Origin: an uncultured Alphaproteobacteria bacterium
Lineage (GTDB): Bacteria > Pseudomonadota > Alphaproteobacteria > Caulobacterales > Caulobacteraceae
Direction: 5' to 3'
Length of the DNA: 64,000 nt
NCBI GenBank assembly: GCA_903822175.1
Contig: CAIJOB010000040.1
Coordinates: 286,059 to 350,058, forward strand
Within the stretch, counting starts at the first letter, position 1. The number at the start of each line of letters is the position of its first letter. Position numbers and translations under genes: made by a program. Under the pieces are notes generated by a model, which worked only from the letters and a program-made list of their open reading frames with translations, did not search any database and was not told the origin of the DNA. Shown here one piece after another: positions 8,468 to 17,985 of this stretch.

Positions 8468-9730
8468 CTACAGCGCCTCGCCCCGCAGCAACCGCGGCAA
8501 ATCCCCCACCGCGCCGCCGGCCTCCTGCATGAAGAACCGCCTTGCCGGGCCGATCCGGTTGACCGCCGCCATGCCGGCGCCCCTAGCCAGCCGCAGCACA
8601 GGATTGTCGTTGGAGAACAGACGCACGAAGGCGTCGGCGGCGAGTGAGATGCTGACGGTGTCCAGCCGTCGCCAGGCGGCGTAGCGCTCCAGCACGACCT
8701 CCGAACCGATGTCTTCGCCGAGCCGCATCGCCTCGACCAGGGTCTGCGCCAGCGCAGCGGCGCCCTTCAGGCCCAGGTTCAGCCCCTGGCCAGCGATCGG
8801 GTGGATGCCGTGGGCGGCGTCGCCCAGCAGGGCCGCGCGGGGGGCCGCGAACCGCTCGGCAAGCTGCAGGCTGAGCGGATAGGTGAACATCGGCCCCTCG
8901 ACGGTGACTGTGCCTAGGAAGTCGCCGAACCGGCGGTCCAGGTGCGCCTGGAAGATCTCCGGCCGCGCGGATTTCAGCGCGGCGCCCCGGGCCCGGCTCT
9001 CGGTCCACACCAGGCTCGCGCGGTTGTCGGTGAGCGGCAGGATGGCGAACGGGCCGCCGGGCAGGAAATATTCGTGCGCCACGCCTTCGTGCGGGCGCTC
9101 CATCTGCACGGTCGCCACCACGCCAGTCTGCGGATAGTCCCAGCCTACCGCGCCGATCCCCGCCTCGCTGCGGATCACCGAACCCCGGCCTTCCGCGCCC
9201 ACGGCCACCGGCGCGCGCAGCTCGCGGCCGTCGGCCAACGTCACCACCGCCTCACGCGGCCCGAAGCTCGCCCTGGCCACCTTGGCCGGCGCCAGCACCG
9301 TGATGCCGGCGTCGATCACGCCCTTCGCCAGGGCGGCGCGGATATGGCGGTTTTCCAGCAGGTAGCCGAGCGGCTCGCCATCCGAGCTGTCGGCGATCTC
9401 GGCCGAGTCGAAGCGCAGGAAGAAGGGTCCCGTCCCATGGCTGGCGGCGCCCGGCGTCTGGCCGTCGGTGACCAGGATCTGCTCGATCCGCTGCGCATGC
9501 GGCTCCAGCGCAGCGCCGACGCCCAAGGCCTTCCACTGGCGGAAGGCGGCATAGGCGATAGCCGAAGCGCGGCCGTCGAAGGTCGGCGCCACCTGGGCGT
9601 CGAACACCACCGGGTCGATCAGGACCGGCTTGAGGCCCGCCTGGTGCAGCGCCAGCGCCAACGTCGCCCCGGCGATCCCCGCGCCGGCGATGATGACGTC
9701 TATGTCCTTGGGGACCTCGCCGTCCGCCAT
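8468..9730 (-). CDS. FAD-dependent UbiH/UbiF/Coq6 family monooxygenase
   Basis: Starting at the ATG at 9730, four bases after the fabI stop, gives 420 residues. The protein has an N-terminal FAD Rossmann motif (DVIIAGAGIAGATLALAL), a middle NAD(P)H/FAD loop, and the C-terminal signature GDAAHGIHPIAGQGLNLGLKG that contacts the flavin. These define the UbiH/UbiF/VisC/Coq6 hydroxylases of ubiquinone synthesis. Which ring position it hydroxylates cannot be decided here. Its tight placement behind fabI suggests co-transcription with the fatty-acid genes. Confidence 0.85.
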   Translation of the reverse strand: MADGEVPKDIDVIIAGAGIAGATLALALHQAGLKPVLIDPVVFDAQVAPTFDGRASAIAYAAFRQWKALGVGAALEPHAQRIEQILVTDGQTPGAASHGTGPFFLRFDSAEIADSSDGEPLGYLLENRHIRAALAKGVIDAGITVLAPAKVARASFGPREAVVTLADGRELRAPVAVGAEGRGSVIRSEAGIGAVGWDYPQTGVVATVQMERPHEGVAHEYFLPGGPFAILPLTDNRASLVWTESRARGAALKSARPEIFQAHLDRRFGDFLGTVTVEGPMFTYPLSLQLAERFAAPRAALLGDAAHGIHPIAGQGLNLGLKGAAALAQTLVEAMRLGEDIGSEVVLERYAAWRRLDTVSISLAADAFVRLFSNDNPVLRLARGAGMAAVNRIGPARRFFMQEAGGAVGDLPRLLRGEAL

Positions 9731-9734
9731 GGCC

Positions 9735-10538
9735 CTAGCCCTCCGGGGCCTCGTCTTCGCGGAAGCCCATGATGTGGAAGCCGGCATCGACGTGGATCAC
9801 CTCGCCGGTGGTCGACAGGCCCAGGTCGCTCAGCAGCCAGAGCGCCGCGCCCGCGACGCCCTCCATGGAGGTGTCCTCCTGCATGGCCGAGAGGCTGCGG
9901 CCCTTGGCGAGCATGCCGCGCCCACCGGAAATCCCGGCCAGCGATAGAGTCTTCATGGCGCCGGGCGAGAGCGCGTTCACCCGGATGCCCTTGGGCCCCA
10001 GGTCGCGCGCCGCATAGCGCATCGCGGCTTCCAGCGCCGCCTTGGCCACGCCCATGGTGTTGTAGTTCGGGATGGCCCGCTCCGAGCCCATGTAGGTCAG
10101 CGTCAGGATCGAGCCGCCGGTCTCCGGCATCAGCTCGGCGGCGCGGCGCGCACAGTCCACGAAGCTGAAGGCCGAGATATCGAGGGCGCGCAGGAAGCCT
10201 TCGCGGGTGGTGTTTTCGACGAAGGAGCCCTTCAGCTCGTCCTTGTTGGCGAAGGCGATGGCGTGGAGGAAGAAATCGATCTGGCCGAAGGCGTCCTTCA
10301 CCGTGGCGAAGGCGGCATCCATGGCCGCGTCGTCCTGCACGTCCACCGGCGCCAGCACCTTCACCCCAATGCTGTCGGCCAGCGGCTGCACGCGGCGTTC
10401 CATGCCCGGCAGGTGCAGGAAGGCGATCTCCGCGCCCTGGGCGGCCAGCTGGCTGGCGATGCCCCAGGCGATCGACTGGTGGTTGGCCACCCCTGTCACG
10501 ATTCCGCGCTTGCCGCGCATGAGCTCGCCCTTGGGCAT
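9735..10538 (-). CDS. fabI: enoyl-[acyl-carrier-protein] reductase (NADH)
   Basis: FabI catalyses the last reduction of each fatty-acid elongation round. The short-chain dehydrogenase fold shows GKRGIVTGVANHQSIAWGIA (NADH binding) and the FabI-type catalytic pattern Y-M-G-S-E-R-A-I-P-N-Y-N-x-M-G-V-A-K, with the two tyrosines and the lysine. I chose the start MPKGELMRGKRG (267 residues, close to the usual 262). Two upstream in-frame starts at 10583 and 10622 would add 15 or 28 residues that do not look like FabI. It is the third gene of fabA-fabB-fabI. Confidence 0.9.
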   Translation of the reverse strand: MPKGELMRGKRGIVTGVANHQSIAWGIASQLAAQGAEIAFLHLPGMERRVQPLADSIGVKVLAPVDVQDDAAMDAAFATVKDAFGQIDFFLHAIAFANKDELKGSFVENTTREGFLRALDISAFSFVDCARRAAELMPETGGSILTLTYMGSERAIPNYNTMGVAKAALEAAMRYAARDLGPKGIRVNALSPGAMKTLSLAGISGGRGMLAKGRSLSAMQEDTSMEGVAGAALWLLSDLGLSTTGEVIHVDAGFHIMGFREDEAPEG

Positions 10539-10714
10539 CTGATAGTCTTCGGCCACGTAGCGTCTCCCTCGCCGTTTCGCCATCCCGGGAAGGGTTGTGG
10601 CCGCGCCTCGAAGCCAAGGCAAGCCGGCAATCCTTCCGCGTCCCTAGCGCAGCGACGGAGGGAGAAGAGGCGCGCCTCTAGACCTTGGCCATCACCAGAC
10701 AGCCGCCCGGCGCG

Positions 10715-11926
10715 CTACACGCGCGCCATGACAAGGCACCCATTCGTCCCGCCAAACCCGAACGAGTTGGACATCACCGTTTCCAGCGGCTTGTCGGAGC
10801 GTTCCAGCAGGATCGGCAGGTCGGCGAACTCCGGGTCGAGGGTCGCGATATTGGCGCTCTTGGCCGCGAAGCCGTTGTTGAGCATCAGCAGGCAATAGAT
10901 CGCCTCCTGCGCGCCGGCGGCGCCAAGGCTGTGTCCGGTCAGCGACTTGGTGGACGAGATCAGGGGCGGCTTGGCCCCGAACACGCCCCGCACCGCCTCC
11001 ATCTCGCGGCTGTCGCCCACCGGCGTCGAGGTGCCGTGCGGGTTCAGGTAGTCGATGGTCCGGCCGCCGATCGTCGACATGGCGAGCTTCATGCAGCGCA
11101 CCGCGCCCTCGCCCGACGGGGCGACCATGTCGTAGCCGTCGGAGTTGGCCGCGTAGCCGATGATCTCGCCATAGATCTTCGCGCCGCGGGCCTTGGCGTG
11201 TTCGTACTCTTCCAGCACCACGATCCCGCCGCCGCCGGCGATCACGAAGCCGTCGCGGTCCTTGTCATAGGCGCGGCTGGCCACGGCCGGCGTCGCGTTG
11301 AAGTTCGAGCTCATGGCGCCCATGGCGTCGAACATGACGCTCAAGGTCCAGTCGAGCTCCTCGACGCCGCCGGCGAAGACGATGTCCTGCTTGCCCATGA
11401 TGATCTGCTCGGCGCCGACCCCGATGCAGTGGGCAGACGTCGCGCAGGCCGAGGAGATCGAGAAGTTCAGGCCCTTGATCTTGAACCAGGTGGCCAGCAC
11501 CGCGCTCGCGCCCGAACTCATCGCCTTGGGGACGGCGAAGGGGCCGACGCGCTTGGGACCCTTGGTGCGGGTGATCTCGGCGGCCTCGACGATGGCGCGG
11601 GTGGAGGGGCCGCCCGAGCCGACGATCAGGCCGGTGCGCTCGTTGGAGACCTCGGCCTCTTCCAGCCCGGCGTCGGCGATCGCCTGCTCCATGGCCAGGT
11701 GGCCGAAGGCCGTGCCTTGGGCCAGGAACCGCGCGGCGCGGCGGTCGACCATGGATTCCCAGTCGATCTGCGGCGGCGCATGCACATGGCAGCGGAAGCC
11801 GAGCTCGGCATATTCCGGCGCGGCCACCACGCCCGAGCGGGCGTCCCGAAGGGAGGCCAGCACTTCATTGGCGTTGTTGCCGATCGAGGAGACGACACCC
11901 ATCCCGGTGACGACGACGCGACGCAT
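10715..11926 (-). CDS. fabB: 3-oxoacyl-[acyl-carrier-protein] synthase I
   Basis: The 403-residue condensing enzyme has the thiolase fold with the catalytic Cys in [12 protein letters not shown] (about residue 162) and the two histidines in [10 protein letters not shown] and [13 protein letters not shown]. The C terminus [14 protein letters not shown] is also typical. FabB elongates unsaturated acyl chains made by FabA, and its position 26 bases behind fabA fits this partnership. An intergenic gap of 176 bases separates it from fabI. Confidence 0.95.
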   Translation of the reverse strand: MRRVVVTGMGVVSSIGNNANEVLASLRDARSGVVAAPEYAELGFRCHVHAPPQIDWESMVDRRAARFLAQGTAFGHLAMEQAIADAGLEEAEVSNERTGLIVGSGGPSTRAIVEAAEITRTKGPKRVGPFAVPKAMSSGASAVLATWFKIKGLNFSISSACATSAHCIGVGAEQIIMGKQDIVFAGGVEELDWTLSVMFDAMGAMSSNFNATPAVASRAYDKDRDGFVIAGGGGIVVLEEYEHAKARGAKIYGEIIGYAANSDGYDMVAPSGEGAVRCMKLAMSTIGGRTIDYLNPHGTSTPVGDSREMEAVRGVFGAKPPLISSTKSLTGHSLGAAGAQEAIYCLLMLNNGFAAKSANIATLDPEFADLPILLERSDKPLETVMSNSFGFGGTNGCLVMARV

Positions 11927-11952
11927 GGTTTCCTTCCGAATACGCGGCCTTC

Positions 11953-12468
11953 TCAGGACCGCTGCGAGAGACCGACGCGGAGATCAAGCGCCGTATAGAT
12001 GGGGTTTCCGTCGGCTTCCAAAACCCCGTCGCCGACGCCCATCACCAGGCGCCGGTTTATGACGCGCTTCATATCGACCTTATAGGTCACCTTTTTTATG
12101 GACGGCGTCACCTCGCCGCCGAAGCGGACTTCGCCGCAGCCGAGCGCGCGGCCGCTGCCCTTGCCGCCGATCCAGCCCAGGTAGAAGCCGACCAGCTGCC
12201 AGAGCGCGTCGAGGCCGAGGCTTCCCGGCATCACCGGGTCGCCCAGGAAGTGGCAGTCGAAGAACCAGAGGTCCGGATTGATGTCGAACTCGGCCTCGAT
12301 GTAGCCCTTGCCATGCGAGCCGCCGTCGGCGTTGATCTTGGTGATCCGGTCGAACAGCAGCATTGGCGGGGCCGGCAGCTGGGCGTTGCCCGGGCCGTAC
12401 ATCTCGCCGCGCGCGCAGGTCATCAGCTCGTCGAAGCTGAACTGGTGCTGGGCCTTGGGATCACTCAT
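11953..12468 (-). CDS. fabA: 3-hydroxydecanoyl-[acyl-carrier-protein] dehydratase/isomerase
   Basis: The 171-residue hot-dog-fold protein has the FabA hallmarks [44 protein letters not shown] (with the catalytic His in [11 protein letters not shown] and the following Asp) and a C-terminal RLVMGVGDG strand. It dehydrates 3-hydroxydecanoyl-ACP and isomerises it to the cis-3 form, starting the anaerobic unsaturated fatty-acid route together with FabB. It is the first gene of the fab cluster. Confidence 0.95.
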   Translation of the reverse strand: MSDPKAQHQFSFDELMTCARGEMYGPGNAQLPAPPMLLFDRITKINADGGSHGKGYIEAEFDINPDLWFFDCHFLGDPVMPGSLGLDALWQLVGFYLGWIGGKGSGRALGCGEVRFGGEVTPSIKKVTYKVDMKRVINRRLVMGVGDGVLEADGNPIYTALDLRVGLSQRS

Positions 12469-12543
12469 CTGCCGTTCCGATTCATCTGGAGGTTGGCCCT
12501 AGCAGAGCCGCACCCACCGCTCAATGGCGCCGCAAGGGGGCGC

Positions 12544-13098
12544 TCAGGACCCGCCTTGGCGACATTGCGGGCCATCTGTGGTGCCCCAAAGGGCGCCTTC
12601 GCGCACCCAGCCCGAGGCGTGATCCGCCTTCACCTTGCACCAGCCCTTGTCGCAGCGATCCAACGTGGCGAGCGCCTTGGGGTTCAAATAGGCCGAGGCC
12701 TTGAAGCCTTCCTTGGGGCGTTTCAACAGTTCGACCGGTCGAGCGGACATGTTGATCGTGGTGCGCCGCCCGTCTGTCGTCCGCTTGTGCACCCAGGCGA
12801 GCGTCCCCTCCGGATCACAGACGCGCCGCCATTCACTCGTCTCGGCGATCACCTGCAGCGGCAGGCCGCGCACGCGGTAGACGAACAACAGCTTGTGGTC
12901 GTCGCCGGGGCCGGCCCGGGCGTTCACCTTGTCGAATTTCAGCGAGACATAGCGCGGCACCGGCATGCCCGAGGGCGTCTGGCGCTCGGCGCCCTTGTCA
13001 GGCGTCTTGGGACCCGCGCCGGCCTGGCCCGCCAGCATCAGGGCGACCGCCAGACCGAGCGCCGCGTTTTTTAGCAAACCACGCTCCACCCTTACCAA
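12544..13098 (-). CDS. secreted SH3-domain protein
   Basis: The 184-residue protein starts with a signal peptide (GLLKNAALGLAVALMLAGQAGA) and carries two bacterial SH3-like modules. The first is about residues 48-110 (VSLKFDKVNARAGPGDDHKLLFVYRVRGLPLQVIAETSEWRRV) and the second about 120-178 (DRCDKGWCKVKADHASGWVREGALWG). Such proteins are periplasmic and often bind peptidoglycan. Nothing more specific can be said. It is read away from the dehydrogenase gene on the plus strand. Confidence 0.8.
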   Translation of the reverse strand: MVRVERGLLKNAALGLAVALMLAGQAGAGPKTPDKGAERQTPSGMPVPRYVSLKFDKVNARAGPGDDHKLLFVYRVRGLPLQVIAETSEWRRVCDPEGTLAWVHKRTTDGRRTTINMSARPVELLKRPKEGFKASAYLNPKALATLDRCDKGWCKVKADHASGWVREGALWGTTDGPQCRQGGS

Positions 13099-13236
13099 TT
13101 GCCGCGCCTCGCTTGGCCGTACCTGACGCCTTTGCTAGAGGTTCTAGCAACACGGAAGCGCCGGTGAAGCGGCGTTTGGAAACGCGCCCTCTTCACGGCC
13201 CCCAATCTCAAGCCACACCCCAATTTCAAGGCAGAC

Positions 13237-14223
13237 ATGGCCGCCCGCAAGCCGAAAGTCATCGTCACGCGCAAACTCCCCGATCCGGTGGAGACGCGCA
13301 TGCGCGAGTTGTTCGACACCGAGCTCAATCACACCGACGAGCCGATGAGCCGCGCCCAGCTGGCCGACGCGGTGTCCCGCGCCGATGTGCTGGCGCCCAC
13401 AATCACCGACAGGATCGACGAGGCCCTGCTGGAAAAGGCGGGGCCGAAGCTGAAGCTGATCGCCAGCTTCGGGGTCGGCGTCGACCACATCGACGTCGCC
13501 GCCGCCAACGCCAAGGGCATCACCGTCACCAATACGCCGGGCGTGCTGACCGAAGACACCGCCGACCTGACCATGGCGCTGATCATGGCGGTGGCCCGCC
13601 GCATCGTCGAAGGCGCCAACGTCGCCGAGGCCGGCGATTTCCACGGCTGGACCCCCACCTGGATGATGGGCCACCGGATCACCGGCAAGCGGCTGGGGAT
13701 CATCGGCATGGGCCGGATCGGCCAGGCGGTCGCCCGCCGCGCCAAGGCCTTTGGCCTGCAGATCCACTACCACAACCGAAAACCGGTCTCCTCGCGCATC
13801 GCCGAGGAGCTGGAGGCGACCTATTGGGACAGCCTCGACCAGATGCTGGCCCGGATGGACATCGTCTCGGTCCACTCGCCACACACGCCGGCCACCTATC
13901 ACCTGCTCTCCGCGCGCCGCCTGAAGCTGCTGCAGCCTCACGCCCTCCTGATCAACACCGCCCGCGGCGAGATCATCGACGAGACCGCGCTGGCCGAACT
14001 GCTGCGCTCAGGAGCCATCGCCGGCGCGGGCCTCGACGTCTTCGAGTTCGAGCCGAAGATCAATCCGAAGCTGCTCGGCCTCAACAACGCCGTCCTGCTC
14101 CCCCACCTCGGCTCGGCCACCATCGAAGGCCGCATCGACATGGGCGAAAAGGTGATCATCAACATCCGCACCTGGATGGACGGCCACAAGCCGCCCGACC
14201 GGGTCATTCCGTCGATGATGTGA
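13237..14223 (+). CDS. D-2-hydroxyacid dehydrogenase (glyoxylate/hydroxypyruvate reductase-like)
   Basis: The 328-residue protein has the two-domain fold of D-isomer-specific dehydrogenases. The NAD(P)-binding motif is GIIGMGRIGQAVARRAKAFG. The catalytic triad is visible as the Arg in LINTARGEIIDE, the Glu in FEFEPKINP, and the His in LLPHLGSAT. The residues HYHNRKP after the Rossmann motif suggest NADP preference, as in glyoxylate/hydroxypyruvate reductases. The exact substrate is inferred. It lies alone between divergent and convergent neighbours. Confidence 0.88.
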   Translation: MAARKPKVIVTRKLPDPVETRMRELFDTELNHTDEPMSRAQLADAVSRADVLAPTITDRIDEALLEKAGPKLKLIASFGVGVDHIDVAAANAKGITVTNTPGVLTEDTADLTMALIMAVARRIVEGANVAEAGDFHGWTPTWMMGHRITGKRLGIIGMGRIGQAVARRAKAFGLQIHYHNRKPVSSRIAEELEATYWDSLDQMLARMDIVSVHSPHTPATYHLLSARRLKLLQPHALLINTARGEIIDETALAELLRSGAIAGAGLDVFEFEPKINPKLLGLNNAVLLPHLGSATIEGRIDMGEKVIINIRTWMDGHKPPDRVIPSMM

Positions 14224-14234
14224 CCGCGAAGCGA

Positions 14235-14260
14235 GTCATCCCGGCGAAAGCCGGGATCCA
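14235..14260. repeat. short palindromic repeat, GTCATCCCGGC type
   Basis: CCCGGC-GAAA-GCCGGG forms a perfect hairpin inside a widely scattered proteobacterial motif (GTCATCCCGGCGAAAGCCGGGATCC). A related pair of arms occurs at 40501-40618. It may also act as a terminator for the convergent genes. Confidence 0.65.
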
Positions 14261-14266
14261 GGCAGC

Positions 14267-15013
14267 CTATCCGCCGCACACCGGACATTCCGGGTCCGCC
14301 CCAACCTTCACCGTCCGCGTCTCCGCCGCCAGGGCGTCGTAGATCAACAGCCGCCCGGTCAGCGGCTCGCCCGCGCCGACGATCAGCTTGATCGCCTCCA
14401 GCGCCATCATCGAGCCGACCACGCCAGCGAGCGCCCCGACCACGCCCACCGCCACGCAGGTCTCGGCGTCCGGCGGGATTTCGGGCACCAGGCAGCGGTA
14501 ACAGGGCTTGGACCCGAACACGCCCACCTGCCCCGTCCAGCGGCCGATGGCGCCGGAGACCAGCGGCTTGCCGTGCCGCACGCAGGCGGCGTTGACCTCG
14601 TAGCGCACAGCGAAGTCGTCGGTGCCGTCGAGCACGATGTCGACGCCATCACACAATTCGTCAGCTGTCGAAGCGTCAAAGGCGCCGTTGTAGCCGGCCA
14701 CGAAGATGTGCGGATTGAGCGCGGCCAGCCGATCCGTGGCCGCCTCCGCCTTGGACCGGCCCAGGTCGTCCTCGGCGTAGAGCACCTGGCGCTGCAGATT
14801 GGACAGCTCGACGCTGTCCGGGTCGACGATGATCAGGGTCCCGACGCCCGCCGCCGCCAGGTAGAGCGCCGCGGGCGAGCCCAGGCCGCCGGCCCCGACG
14901 ATCAGCGCGCTGGCCCCCTTCAGCTTCTGCTGGCCGGGCCCGCCAACCTCGCGCAGCACCAGATGGCGGGCGTAGCGCTCGATCTCGGTGTCGTTGAACA
15001 GCATGGCCGGCAT
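14267..15013 (-). CDS. HesA/MoeB/ThiF family adenylyltransferase
   Basis: The 248-residue E1-like protein activates the C-terminal glycine of a ubiquitin-like sulfur carrier. It has RYARHLVLREVGGPGQQKL, the ATP-binding loop ALIVGAGGLGSPAALYLAAAGVGTL, the DPDSVELSNLQRQVLY helix, and the zinc cysteines CYRC and CPVC near residues 170 and 245. The length without a rhodanese domain fits MoeB or ThiF. Which carrier (MoaD or ThiS) it serves cannot be decided, as neither lies nearby. It is separated by 69 bases from the DUF2244 gene. Confidence 0.88.
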   Translation of the reverse strand: MPAMLFNDTEIERYARHLVLREVGGPGQQKLKGASALIVGAGGLGSPAALYLAAAGVGTLIIVDPDSVELSNLQRQVLYAEDDLGRSKAEAATDRLAALNPHIFVAGYNGAFDASTADELCDGVDIVLDGTDDFAVRYEVNAACVRHGKPLVSGAIGRWTGQVGVFGSKPCYRCLVPEIPPDAETCVAVGVVGALAGVVGSMMALEAIKLIVGAGEPLTGRLLIYDALAAETRTVKVGADPECPVCGG

Positions 15014-15082
15014 CTTGGCGTTAAGCGGCCTTGTCGCAAGAGGGCGCTGGCCCTCGATCAGGTCATCAAGGTCGAGAAGTCG

Positions 15083-15556
15083 TCAGCTCCGCTCGCGCCG
15101 CGCTTCCCAGATCGCCTTTTCCAGGGCCTGGGCGAACTCGCCGCGCTCCCGGGGCGACAGCGCCTGGGCCACCGCCACCTGTTTGCCGGAGAGCGCCAGG
15201 CTCAGGCCCACCGTGCGGTTCTCCTCGCGCACCACCGCCACACGGGTGAAGGCGGTCGGGCTCTCCCAGACGGTGCGCGTCCAGTTGGGCGCCTCGTGGG
15301 TCACCACGATCTCCCGCGCGGTGATGGTCACCCTCTCGATCCTCCGCGCGGCGCGGAAGCTGACCATGAAGGCCACCAGGATCGCAGCCACGTCGATGCC
15401 CAGGAAGATCGGCACATAGATCGCGCCCATGTGGACGAACACCGCCGCCGAGCAGCAGTTGGCGAGCGTCACCACACTGATCAGGATGATGAAGCCGCGC
15501 TCGGACAGCGAGCGATGCGGGGTGATCACCACGTCCATGTAGGTCTGGCCGAGCAT
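15083..15556 (-). CDS. DUF2244 family membrane protein
   Basis: The 157-residue protein has two membrane segments (about residues 20-40 and 46-66) and a cytosolic beta-rich C-terminal part (ERVTITAREIVVTHEAPNWTRTVWESPTAFTRVAVV). This is the DUF2244 pattern. DUF2244 genes lie beside endonuclease III genes in many alphaproteobacteria, as here, where nth is divergent with a 68-base gap. The function is unknown. Confidence 0.85.
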   Translation of the reverse strand: MLGQTYMDVVITPHRSLSERGFIILISVVTLANCCSAAVFVHMGAIYVPIFLGIDVAAILVAFMVSFRAARRIERVTITAREIVVTHEAPNWTRTVWESPTAFTRVAVVREENRTVGLSLALSGKQVAVAQALSPRERGEFAQALEKAIWEARRERS

Positions 15557-15624
15557 GCGGACAGGAACATAGGCCCGAAAACCACCTTGGCGGAAGGGGC
15601 CTGCGCGGCCATCTTGCGCGCCGC

Positions 15625-16320
15625 ATGGCCAAGCCTCCCGCTCAGAAGAAAAAGACGCCCCCCAAGAAGCGCCTGGCGCCCGCCGAACAGGCGCGGATCG
15701 CGGAGATCTTCCGCCGCTTCGAGGAGCAGGAAAGCGACCCGCGCACCGAGCTCGACTACGCCAGCCCCTACGAGCTGGTGACCGCCGTGGCGCTCTCCGC
15801 CCAGGCGACCGATGTCTCGGTGAACAAGGCGACGGCCAAGCTGTTCAAGGTCGCAGACACGCCCGCCAAGATGCTGGCCCTGGGCGAGGTGGGCCTAAAG
15901 CCGTTCATCTCGTCCATCGGCCTCTTCAACACCAAGGCCAAGAACGTCATCGCCGCCGCTCGCATCCTGATCGAGCAGTACGGCGGCGAGGTCCCGCTGA
16001 GCCGCGAGGCCCTGCAGGCGCTGCCCGGCGTCGGGCGCAAGACCGCGTCGGTGGTGCTGAACGAGCTGCGCATCGAGCCGGCCATCGCCGTCGACACCCA
16101 CGTCTTCCGCGTCGCCCACCGCCTGGGCCTGGCCAAGGGCAAGACGCCGGATCAGGTCGAGGCCGAACTGATGGCCATCGTCCCCGACCCGTTGAAGACG
16201 CGAGCCCACCACTGGCTGATCCTGCACGGGCGCTATGTGTGCGTGGCGCGGCGGCCCAAGTGCGAGGAGTGCGTGGTGGCGGACCTGTGTCCCAGCCGGA
16301 AGCTGTTCATCGGACGCTAG
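15625..16320 (+). CDS. nth: endonuclease III
   Basis: The 231-residue base-excision-repair enzyme removes oxidised pyrimidines and cuts the abasic site. It has the helix-hairpin-helix LPGVGRKTA with the catalytic Lys at residue 139 and the Asp in AVDTHVFRV at residue 157, the same 18-residue spacing as E. coli K120 and D138. The C-terminal 4Fe-4S loop C-x6-C-x2-C-x5-C appears as CVARRPKCEECVVADLC. A lysine-rich N-terminal extension of about 20 residues (PPAQKKKTPPKKR) is extra compared with E. coli. Confidence 0.95.
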   Translation: MAKPPAQKKKTPPKKRLAPAEQARIAEIFRRFEEQESDPRTELDYASPYELVTAVALSAQATDVSVNKATAKLFKVADTPAKMLALGEVGLKPFISSIGLFNTKAKNVIAAARILIEQYGGEVPLSREALQALPGVGRKTASVVLNELRIEPAIAVDTHVFRVAHRLGLAKGKTPDQVEAELMAIVPDPLKTRAHHWLILHGRYVCVARRPKCEECVVADLCPSRKLFIGR

Positions 16321-16392
16321 CGAAGACGCTGGTATTTCGCTAAGCCCCCTTCGCCCAACTGGGCCTCACCGCCGCCGCCTGAAAGCCCAGCA

Positions 16393-17382
16393 ATGCCAGA
16401 CCTCTACGACGTCGCCGCCATCGGCAACGCCATCGTCGACGTGATCGCCCCGGCGGACGACGCCTTCCTGACGGCGAACGCGCTGGACAAGGGCGCGATG
16501 ATGCTGGTCGACGCGGAGCGTTCGGCGGCGCTCTACGGCAAGATGGCCAAGGGCGTGGAAACCTCCGGCGGCTCGGCCGGCAACACCATCGCCGGCGTCG
16601 CCAGTTTCGGCGGCAAGGCGGCCTATCTGGGCAAGGTGGCCGACGACAAGCTGGGCGCCACCTTCACCGCCGAGATGCGCGGCATCGGCGCGCATTTCGA
16701 GCCGATCCCCCTGGTCGGCGGCCCGGCGACGGCGGTCTCGATGATCAACGTCACCCCCGACGGCCAGCGCACCATGTGCACCTTCCTGGGCGCCTCGGTG
16801 GAATTCACCGACGCCGACGTGACGCCCGCCGTCATCGAGGGCGCGAAGATCGTCTACCTGGAAGGCTACCTGTTCGACGCCGAGCCGGCCCGCAAGGCCT
16901 TCGCCAAGGCCGCGGCCCTGGCGCGCGGTTCCGGCCGGATGCTGGCCATCACGCTTTCCGACGGCTTCGTGGTCGACCGCCACCGCGCCGGCCTGCTGGC
17001 CTTCATCGAAAGCCAGGTCGACCTGGTCTTCGCCAACGAAGTCGAGATCTGCTCGCTGTTCCAGACCGACAGCTTCGAAGCCGCCATGGGCGAGATCACG
17101 CTTCGCGCCAAGCTGGCCGCGGTGACCCGCAGCGAGCACGGCTCGGTGGTCGCCACCAACGCCGAGACCTATTCGGTGCCGGCCTATCCGGTGGAGAAAG
17201 TCGTGGACACGACCGGCGCCGGCGACCAATACGCGGCGGGATTCATGTTCGGCCTCGCCCGCGGCCGGTCGCTGCCGGATTGCGCGCGGCTGGGATCGCT
17301 GGCGGCGTCGGAAGTGATCTCGCACTACGGGCCGCGCCCGCAGGTCAACCTGCAGACGCTGGCCGCCGAAAAAGGTCTTTAG
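16393..17382 (+). CDS. adenosine kinase (PfkB family)
   Basis: The 329-residue ribokinase-fold protein has GGSAGNTIAGVASFGGKAAYLGKV near residue 55-80 and the PfkB signature VVDTTGAGDQYAAGFMFGLARG, with the catalytic Asp in the anion-hole loop DTTGAGD. Its closest resemblance is to bacterial adenosine kinases, which phosphorylate adenosine to AMP. A sugar substrate cannot be excluded. The hisB start follows two bases after its stop, so it is probably the first gene of the his operon in this organism. Confidence 0.8.
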   Translation: MPDLYDVAAIGNAIVDVIAPADDAFLTANALDKGAMMLVDAERSAALYGKMAKGVETSGGSAGNTIAGVASFGGKAAYLGKVADDKLGATFTAEMRGIGAHFEPIPLVGGPATAVSMINVTPDGQRTMCTFLGASVEFTDADVTPAVIEGAKIVYLEGYLFDAEPARKAFAKAAALARGSGRMLAITLSDGFVVDRHRAGLLAFIESQVDLVFANEVEICSLFQTDSFEAAMGEITLRAKLAAVTRSEHGSVVATNAETYSVPAYPVEKVVDTTGAGDQYAAGFMFGLARGRSLPDCARLGSLAASEVISHYGPRPQVNLQTLAAEKGL

Positions 17383-17384
17383 CG

Positions 17385-17975
17385 ATGAGCCGCACCGCGG
17401 AAGTCGTCCGCAACACCAAGGAGACCCAGATCCGGATCGTGCTCGATCTGGACGGCACGGGTGAATCTACGGTCTCCACCGGCATCGGCTTCTACGACCA
17501 CATGCTGGAGAGCTTCATCCGCCACGGCGGGTTCGACGCGACGATCGAGACCAAGGGCGATCTGCACATCGACATGCACCACACGGTGGAAGACACCGGC
17601 ATCGTGCTAGGCCAGGCGTTCAACAAGGCGCTGGACGGCTTCAAGGGCGTGCGCCGGTTCGGCCACGCCTACATCCCGATGGATGAGACCCTGACGCGCT
17701 GCGCCATCGACCTCTCCAACCGGCCCTATCTGATCCACAACGTGGCCTACAAGACGCCCAAAGTTGGCGACATGGACACTGAGCTGTTCAAGGAATTCCA
17801 CCACGCCTTCGCCATGAACTGCGGCGCCTGCGTGCACCTGGAAACGCTCTACGGGATCAACTCGCACCACATCGCCGAGAGCGGCTTCAAGGCCCTGGCC
17901 CGGGCGCTGCGCCACGCCGTCGAGCTGGACCCCAAGACCGGCGGCCATGCCCCCTCCACCAAGGGCGTCCTCTAG
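17385..17975 (+). CDS. hisB: imidazoleglycerol-phosphate dehydratase
   Basis: The 196-residue enzyme performs the seventh step of histidine synthesis. It has the two manganese-binding motifs HHTVEDTGI and HHIAESGFKA, plus HMLESFIRHGGFD near the N terminus. It is the dehydratase alone, without the fused phosphatase of enterobacteria. It follows the adenosine kinase gene by two bases and begins the overlapping set hisB-hisH-hisA-hisF-hisE. Confidence 0.97.
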   Translation: MSRTAEVVRNTKETQIRIVLDLDGTGESTVSTGIGFYDHMLESFIRHGGFDATIETKGDLHIDMHHTVEDTGIVLGQAFNKALDGFKGVRRFGHAYIPMDETLTRCAIDLSNRPYLIHNVAYKTPKVGDMDTELFKEFHHAFAMNCGACVHLETLYGINSHHIAESGFKALARALRHAVELDPKTGGHAPSTKGVL

Positions 17976-17985
17976 GATCATTCCG